DNA of 10,049 nt from an uncultured Oscillospiraceae bacterium (GTDB taxonomy: Bacteria; Bacillota; Clostridia; Oscillospirales; Ruminococcaceae): assembly GCA_934466475.1 (NCBI GenBank), contig CAKSLI010000023.1, positions 1 to 10,049 of the forward strand, read 5' to 3'. The position numbers and the translations under genes were made by a program. Positions 6,717 through 10,049 of this stretch are shown piece by piece. The notes below the pieces were generated by a model. That model was not told where the DNA came from and did no database searches. It saw only the letters and a list, made by a program, of their open reading frames with translations. Each line of letters begins with the position of its first letter. Position 1 is the stretch's first letter.

Positions 6717-6741
6717 ACGTACGATAAAGGAGGCGCACCCG

Positions 6742-7098
6742 ATGGAAAACGACACACCGCACTGCGATTTCATATGCGTCCACGCCGACACTGTGGACCG
6801 GATAAACAACACCATGCCCGATGAGGATCAGCTTATCGACCTTTCAGAGCTTTTCAAGGTGTTCGGGGATTCCACCCGGATAAAGATACTCACCGCGCTG
6901 AGCCACGGCGAGCTGTGCGTCTGCGACCTGTCGAAGCTGGTCGGGATGACCGCTTCCGCCGTATCGCACCAGCTGAAGATACTCCGCGGGGCGAAGCTTG
7001 TCGGCTGCCGCCGGGACGGAAAAACGGTGTTCTATTCACTGGCTGACGACCACGTAAACATAATACTCCGCCAGGGGCTGGAGCACGTCACCGAGTAA
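6742..7098 (+). CDS. cadC: CadC-type ArsR/SmtB metal-sensing repressor
   Basis: This 118-residue winged-helix repressor is predicted to bind the palindrome upstream and leave it on binding Cd, Pb or Zn. The helix-turn-helix covers about residues 57-84 (CDLSKLVGMTASAVSHQLKI). The alpha3N soft-metal site is complete: Cys8 and Cys12 near the N-terminus, spaced CxxxC as in staphylococcal CadC, with Cys59 and Cys61 in ELCVCDL. The alpha5 site, which is the Zn site of SmtB and CzrA, is also complete: Asp102-x-His104-x10-His115-x2-Glu118. Having both is the hallmark of CadC. The ATG at 6742 is preceded by AAGGAGG at 8 bases; an upstream in-frame TTG at 6709 lies inside the operator and has no ribosome binding site, so it was rejected. 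It is the first gene of the operon, 29 bases before the methyltransferase. Confidence 0.93.
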   Translation: MENDTPHCDFICVHADTVDRINNTMPDEDQLIDLSELFKVFGDSTRIKILTALSHGELCVCDLSKLVGMTASAVSHQLKILRGAKLVGCRRDGKTVFYSLADDHVNIILRQGLEHVTE

Positions 7099-7127
7099 TT
7101 ATATGAATACAAAAGGAGCTGATCCCC

Positions 7128-7763
7128 ATGACATTCTGGGACAGGATAGCTAACATTTACGATATCGCCGAAAGCATAAACGGCGATGTATACCACGAGA
7201 TGTGCGAGATCACCCGCCGCCTTACTCCCGCAGGAGCAAAGGTGCTGGACTGCGCCGCGGGCACCGGCGAGTTATCGCTTGCCGCGTCAGAAAACGCCGA
7301 AAGCGTTATGTGCACCGATCTCTCTGAGAATATGCTGAGCGCCGCCAAGCGCAAGGCGAAACTCATGGGCGCCGACAACATCTCGTTCGAGGCGCGAAAC
7401 ATCTTCGACCTTAAAGACCCTGACAACACCTACGATGTAGTCATCGCCGGGAACGTCCTGCACCTGCTTGTAAATCCGCAGGGCGCAGTCAAGGAGCTCT
7501 ACCGTGTGCTGAAGCCAGGCGGAAAGCTGCTCCTGCCGACATTCACCAGCAAGAACCGCGCAAAGCTGATGCTTAAAGCCTACAAGCTGCTGGGATTCGA
7601 CCCCGCCGCAGAATATTCCCCCGCAGAATACAAGAAAATGCTGGAGGAATGCGGTCTCGGAAGGGTCTACACAAAGCTCGTCCGTGGAACTATCCCCTGC
7701 TGCTACGCCGTAATAATAAAGCCTGAAACAGAGGAAACCTCTGCTGAAAATACCGACAACTAA
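7128..7763 (+). CDS. Class I SAM-dependent methyltransferase of unknown substrate
   Basis: This 211-residue cytoplasmic protein has the UbiE-like Rossmann methyltransferase pattern. Motif I is VLDCAAGTGELS (39-50), the acidic residue for the SAM ribose is Asp64 in CTDLS, motif IV is DVVIAGNVLHLL (103-114), and the motif before the last strands is LYRVLKPGGKLLLPT (124-138). A Cys pair (190-191) lies near the C-terminus. It lacks the conserved cysteine arrangement I would expect of the arsenite methyltransferase ArsM, so arsenic methylation is not supported. AAAGGAG sits at a normal distance before the ATG, and gaps of 29 and 16 bases to its neighbours place it firmly in the metal operon and under CadC control. 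The link to metal resistance is positional only; the substrate cannot be told from the sequence. Confidence 0.85.
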   Translation: MTFWDRIANIYDIAESINGDVYHEMCEITRRLTPAGAKVLDCAAGTGELSLAASENAESVMCTDLSENMLSAAKRKAKLMGADNISFEARNIFDLKDPDNTYDVVIAGNVLHLLVNPQGAVKELYRVLKPGGKLLLPTFTSKNRAKLMLKAYKLLGFDPAAEYSPAEYKKMLEECGLGRVYTKLVRGTIPCCYAVIIKPETEETSAENTDN

Positions 7764-7779
7764 GAAAGGAACAACCACC

Positions 7780-7998
7780 ATGAAAAAGACCTACAAGCTC
7801 ATTGACCTCGACTGCGCACACTGCGCCGCTAAAATGCAGGAAGCAATAAAGAAGATACCCGGCGTTACTGACGCCTCCGTAAACTTCCTCGCACAGAAGT
7901 TCACGCTTGAAGCCCCTGACGATGTTTTCGAGGACGTTCTCAAGCAGGCCGTAAAGGTATGCAAGGACGTTGAGCCTGACTGCACTATCAAGATCTGA
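7780..7998 (+). CDS. Stand-alone heavy-metal-associated (HMA) domain protein
   Basis: This 72-residue protein is a single ferredoxin-like HMA domain. It has the metal-binding motif LDCAHCA with Cys12 and Cys15, then KKIPGVTDASVNFLAQKFTL, the usual helix and second strand. The LDCAxC form, rather than GMTCxxC, is the variant found in the N-terminal domains of CadA-type Zn/Cd ATPases. The following ATPase lacks that domain, so this protein is most likely the detached domain acting as a soluble chaperone or regulatory partner. AGAAAGGA precedes the ATG, and gaps of 16 and 19 bases separate it from its neighbours. Confidence 0.9.
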   Translation: MKKTYKLIDLDCAHCAAKMQEAIKKIPGVTDASVNFLAQKFTLEAPDDVFEDVLKQAVKVCKDVEPDCTIKI

Positions 7999-8017
7999 TC
8001 CTGTGAGGTGAACTGCC

Positions 8018-9928
8018 ATGAGTAAGAAGCAAAAGAAAATGCTGCTGCGGATAATCATTGCAGCCGTAATATGGGCGGCAGGCTTTGCCGCTGACCATAT
8101 CTTCCCGGCTGACGAGCGTTTCAGCCTGCTTGGTATAGTCTATCTTGTCGTATTCGCGGCAGCTTACCTTGTTATAGGCTGGGATATTCTATGGAAAGCA
8201 ATACGAAACATTTCCCATGGCCAGGTATTTGACGAGAACTTCCTCATGGCTATCGCCTCCATAGGCGCAATGGTCATAGGCGAATACGCCGAGGGCGGCG
8301 CCGTTATGATACTCTACCAGGTCGGCGAGCTGTTCCAGAGCGTTGCAGTAGGAAAGTCCCGCCGCTCCATAGCTGAAATGGTGGATATCAACCCGGAATA
8401 CGCCAATGTGGAGCGTGACGGCGAGGTATCAGAGGTTTCCCCCGAGGACGTAAAGACAGACGAGATAATCGTTATCCGTCCCGGCGAGCGTATCCCGCTG
8501 GATGGCACGATAATTTCCGGCTCCTCCGAGCTCAATACCGCCGCGCTCACCGGCGAAAGCGCCCTGCGCGCCGTTGCCGAGAGCGACGAGGTCATAAGCG
8601 GATGTATCAACACCAACGGACTTCTCCGTGTAAAGGTGTCCCGCCCTTACTCCGATTCTACCGTTGCACGTATTCTGGAGCTCGTTGAGAACTCCTCCGA
8701 GAACAAGTCCAAACCGGAAAACTTTATCACGAAGTTCGCTCGTGTATACACGCCTATCGTTGTATTCGCAGCTCTTGCGCTGGGCATAATCCCGGGCTTC
8801 ATCATCACCGCAATGAACGGCTTCACGGATTTCACCGCATGGACCGGAGAAGGCGGCTGGCTGTACCGTGCACTGTCATTCCTTGTAGTTTCATGCCCCT
8901 GCGCACTTGTGATCTCCGTGCCGCTCTCCTATTTCGGCGGTATCGGCGGAGCGTCCAAGTTCGGTATAATGATAAAGGGCGCAAACTACCTTGAAGAGCT
9001 CGCCAGCGCAAAGACGTTCGTTTTCGACAAGACCGGCACGCTCACAAAAGGCAGCTTCGCTGTGACTGAGATAGTCCCTGACGGAATGACCGAAAACGAG
9101 CTCCTCGGGATATGCGCCGCCGCTGAGACTTACTCCACACACCCGATAGCACAGTCGATAATCGCCGAGGGCAAAAAGCGCGGCGTTGATACCTCAGCCA
9201 CTGACGCCGAGGAGATCGCAGGCTACGGCGTAAAGGCGGCCGTTTCCGGAAAGACCGCGCTTGTCGGCAATCACCGCCTTATGGAGCGCGAGAACATCAC
9301 CGCGCCTGCGGTAAACACTCCGGGTACAGTCGTACACTGCGCGGTTGAAGGAAAATACGCAGGCTACATCGTGATATCTGACGAGATAAAGCCCGGCACC
9401 CCCGACGCACTTGCGGCTCTGAAGCGGCTCTGCGGTGCAAAGACCGTAATGCTCACCGGCGACAGAAAGGCTGCCGCAGACGCAGTTGCAAAGACCGCAG
9501 GCATAGACGAATATCATGCCGAGCTGCTTCCTGACGGAAAGGTGGCAAAGGTAGAGGAGCTGTACAAGTCCAAGCCCGAAAAGAGCTCGCTTGTATTTGT
9601 CGGCGACGGAATGAACGACGCCCCCGCGCTTGCCCGTGCAGATGTCGGCATCGCAATGGGCGCCATGGGAAGCGACGCCGCGATAGAAGCGGCGGATATC
9701 GTGCTGATGAACGACAATATCGAAAGCCTTCCGACAGCAGTGCGTATCTCCCGCAGGACCCACAACATAGTTATGCAGAACATCGTGCTCGCCATCAGCG
9801 TAAAGGTGCTGATAATGCTCCTGACAGCAATAGGCATAGGCAACATGTGGATGGCTATATTCGGAGATGTCGGCGTAGCTATAATAGCTATCCTGAATGC
9901 AATGAGAGCAATGCGCATAAAAAAGTAA
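8018..9928 (+). CDS. cadA: Zn/Cd/Pb-exporting P1B-type ATPase (CadA/ZntA-like, without N-terminal HMA domain)
   Basis: This 636-residue membrane pump is predicted to export divalent soft metals using ATP. All P-type motifs are intact: TGES (178-181), the transport motif CPC (293-295), DKTGT with phosphorylated Asp337, the HP pair His375-Pro376 of heavy-metal pumps, TGD (480-482) and GDGMNDAP (529-536). Eight membrane helices are apparent (near 10-27, 36-54, 74-90, 92-110, 242-266, 283-305, 587-605 and 611-629). Lys596 in helix 7 and Asp617 in the DVG of helix 8 match the P1B-2 signature for Zn, Cd and Pb and argue against a copper pump. It is shorter than CadA proteins of over 700 residues because the HMA domain is missing; that domain is encoded by the previous gene. 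The ATG has a GAGGTG ribosome binding site. It is the last gene of the operon. Confidence 0.95.
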   Translation: MSKKQKKMLLRIIIAAVIWAAGFAADHIFPADERFSLLGIVYLVVFAAAYLVIGWDILWKAIRNISHGQVFDENFLMAIASIGAMVIGEYAEGGAVMILYQVGELFQSVAVGKSRRSIAEMVDINPEYANVERDGEVSEVSPEDVKTDEIIVIRPGERIPLDGTIISGSSELNTAALTGESALRAVAESDEVISGCINTNGLLRVKVSRPYSDSTVARILELVENSSENKSKPENFITKFARVYTPIVVFAALALGIIPGFIITAMNGFTDFTAWTGEGGWLYRALSFLVVSCPCALVISVPLSYFGGIGGASKFGIMIKGANYLEELASAKTFVFDKTGTLTKGSFAVTEIVPDGMTENELLGICAAAETYSTHPIAQSIIAEGKKRGVDTSATDAEEIAGYGVKAAVSGKTALVGNHRLMERENITAPAVNTPGTVVHCAVEGKYAGYIVISDEIKPGTPDALAALKRLCGAKTVMLTGDRKAAADAVAKTAGIDEYHAELLPDGKVAKVEELYKSKPEKSSLVFVGDGMNDAPALARADVGIAMGAMGSDAAIEAADIVLMNDNIESLPTAVRISRRTHNIVMQNIVLAISVKVLIMLLTAIGIGNMWMAIFGDVGVAIIAILNAMRAMRIKK

Positions 9929-9940
9929 CGCTGAAACTGA

Positions 9941-9973
9941 AATACCGCAGCTTATCCGGCTGCGGTATTTTTT
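9941..9973 (+). terminator. Intrinsic terminator of the metal operon
   Basis: A perfect 11-bp stem, AATACCGCAGC (9941-9951) and GCTGCGGTATT (9959-9969), with a 7-base loop is followed by a T-run to 9973. It starts 13 bases after the cadA stop codon. Confidence 0.95.
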
Positions 9974-9975
9974 AT

Positions 9976-10049
9976 GGGAACCTCTAAAAACCGGTTTGAA
10001 AAAGGAAAATGGGTAGAGTGCGCCGAATGCGAGGAAAGCCGACGAAGTA
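9976..10049. mobile_element. MITE-like element, copy 2 (cut by the window end)
   Basis: The last 74 bases match the first 74 bases of the element at 2490 with only two differences and no gaps, starting exactly at the same terminal repeat GGGAACCTCTAAAAACC. The two copies are in the same orientation. The four bases before it are TTAT (9972-9975), the reverse complement of the ATAA flanking copy 1. The central hairpin and right end lie outside the window. Confidence 0.85.

Noticed and set aside
6709..6741. An upstream TTG start extending CadC by 11 residues
   Set aside because: It lies inside the operator palindrome and lacks a ribosome binding site, whereas the ATG at 6742 has AAGGAGG at the right distance.
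7128..7763. Arsenite methyltransferase (ArsM)
   Set aside because: The conserved arsenic-binding cysteine pattern is not apparent; the protein looks like a generic UbiE-type methyltransferase.

Overview
The window looks like chromosomal DNA of a Gram-positive, low-to-mid GC anaerobe of the Clostridia, most likely a gut or rumen Ruminococcus or close relative. The grounds are strong AGGAGG-type ribosome binding sites, near-consensus sigma-A promoters with 17-base spacers, a clostridial CadC/CadA metal locus, a DacF-type carboxypeptidase, and a broken fragment of a GH5 cellulase. The genus is an inference; no rRNA or housekeeping marker lies inside the window.

Layout from left to right. Positions 1-300 are very AT-rich and hold three tandem, near-identical strong promoters pointing left, out of the window; this is the architecture expected ahead of an rRNA or tRNA operon. 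A secreted D-Ala-D-Ala carboxypeptidase (389-1525) reads right. Next comes about 620 bases with no credible protein gene but with its own promoter (1588-1616), many perfect hairpins and an intrinsic terminator (2209-2246). I read this as a large structured non-coding RNA that I cannot assign to a named class. Behind it lies a short GH5 endoglucanase pseudogene (2261-2489, minus strand), which abuts a complete 159-bp foldback MITE-like element (2490-2648).

The minus strand then carries a two-gene operon: a lipoprotein membrane-fusion protein (6494 to 5499) and a 929-residue double-FtsX ABC permease (5485 to 2696), ending in a terminator. No ABC ATPase gene is present beside them.

Divergent from this operon is a four-gene metal resistance operon (6742-9928): a CadC-type ArsR repressor with both known metal sites, a class I SAM methyltransferase, a 72-residue stand-alone HMA metallochaperone, and a Zn/Cd/Pb P1B-type ATPase without its own metal-binding N-terminus. 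A consensus promoter followed by a perfect 16-base palindromic operator precedes it. CadC would release the operator when it binds metal, the HMA protein would pass metal to the ATPase, and the ATPase would export it; the methyltransferase's role is unknown. An intrinsic terminator closes the operon, and two bases beyond its T-tract a second copy of the MITE begins and runs off the window.

The most interesting points are the unassigned structured RNA, the MITE family whose two visible copies both sit in a TTAT at the tail of an intrinsic terminator, and the sequence block shared between the metal operon promoter and the tandem strong promoters at the left edge.
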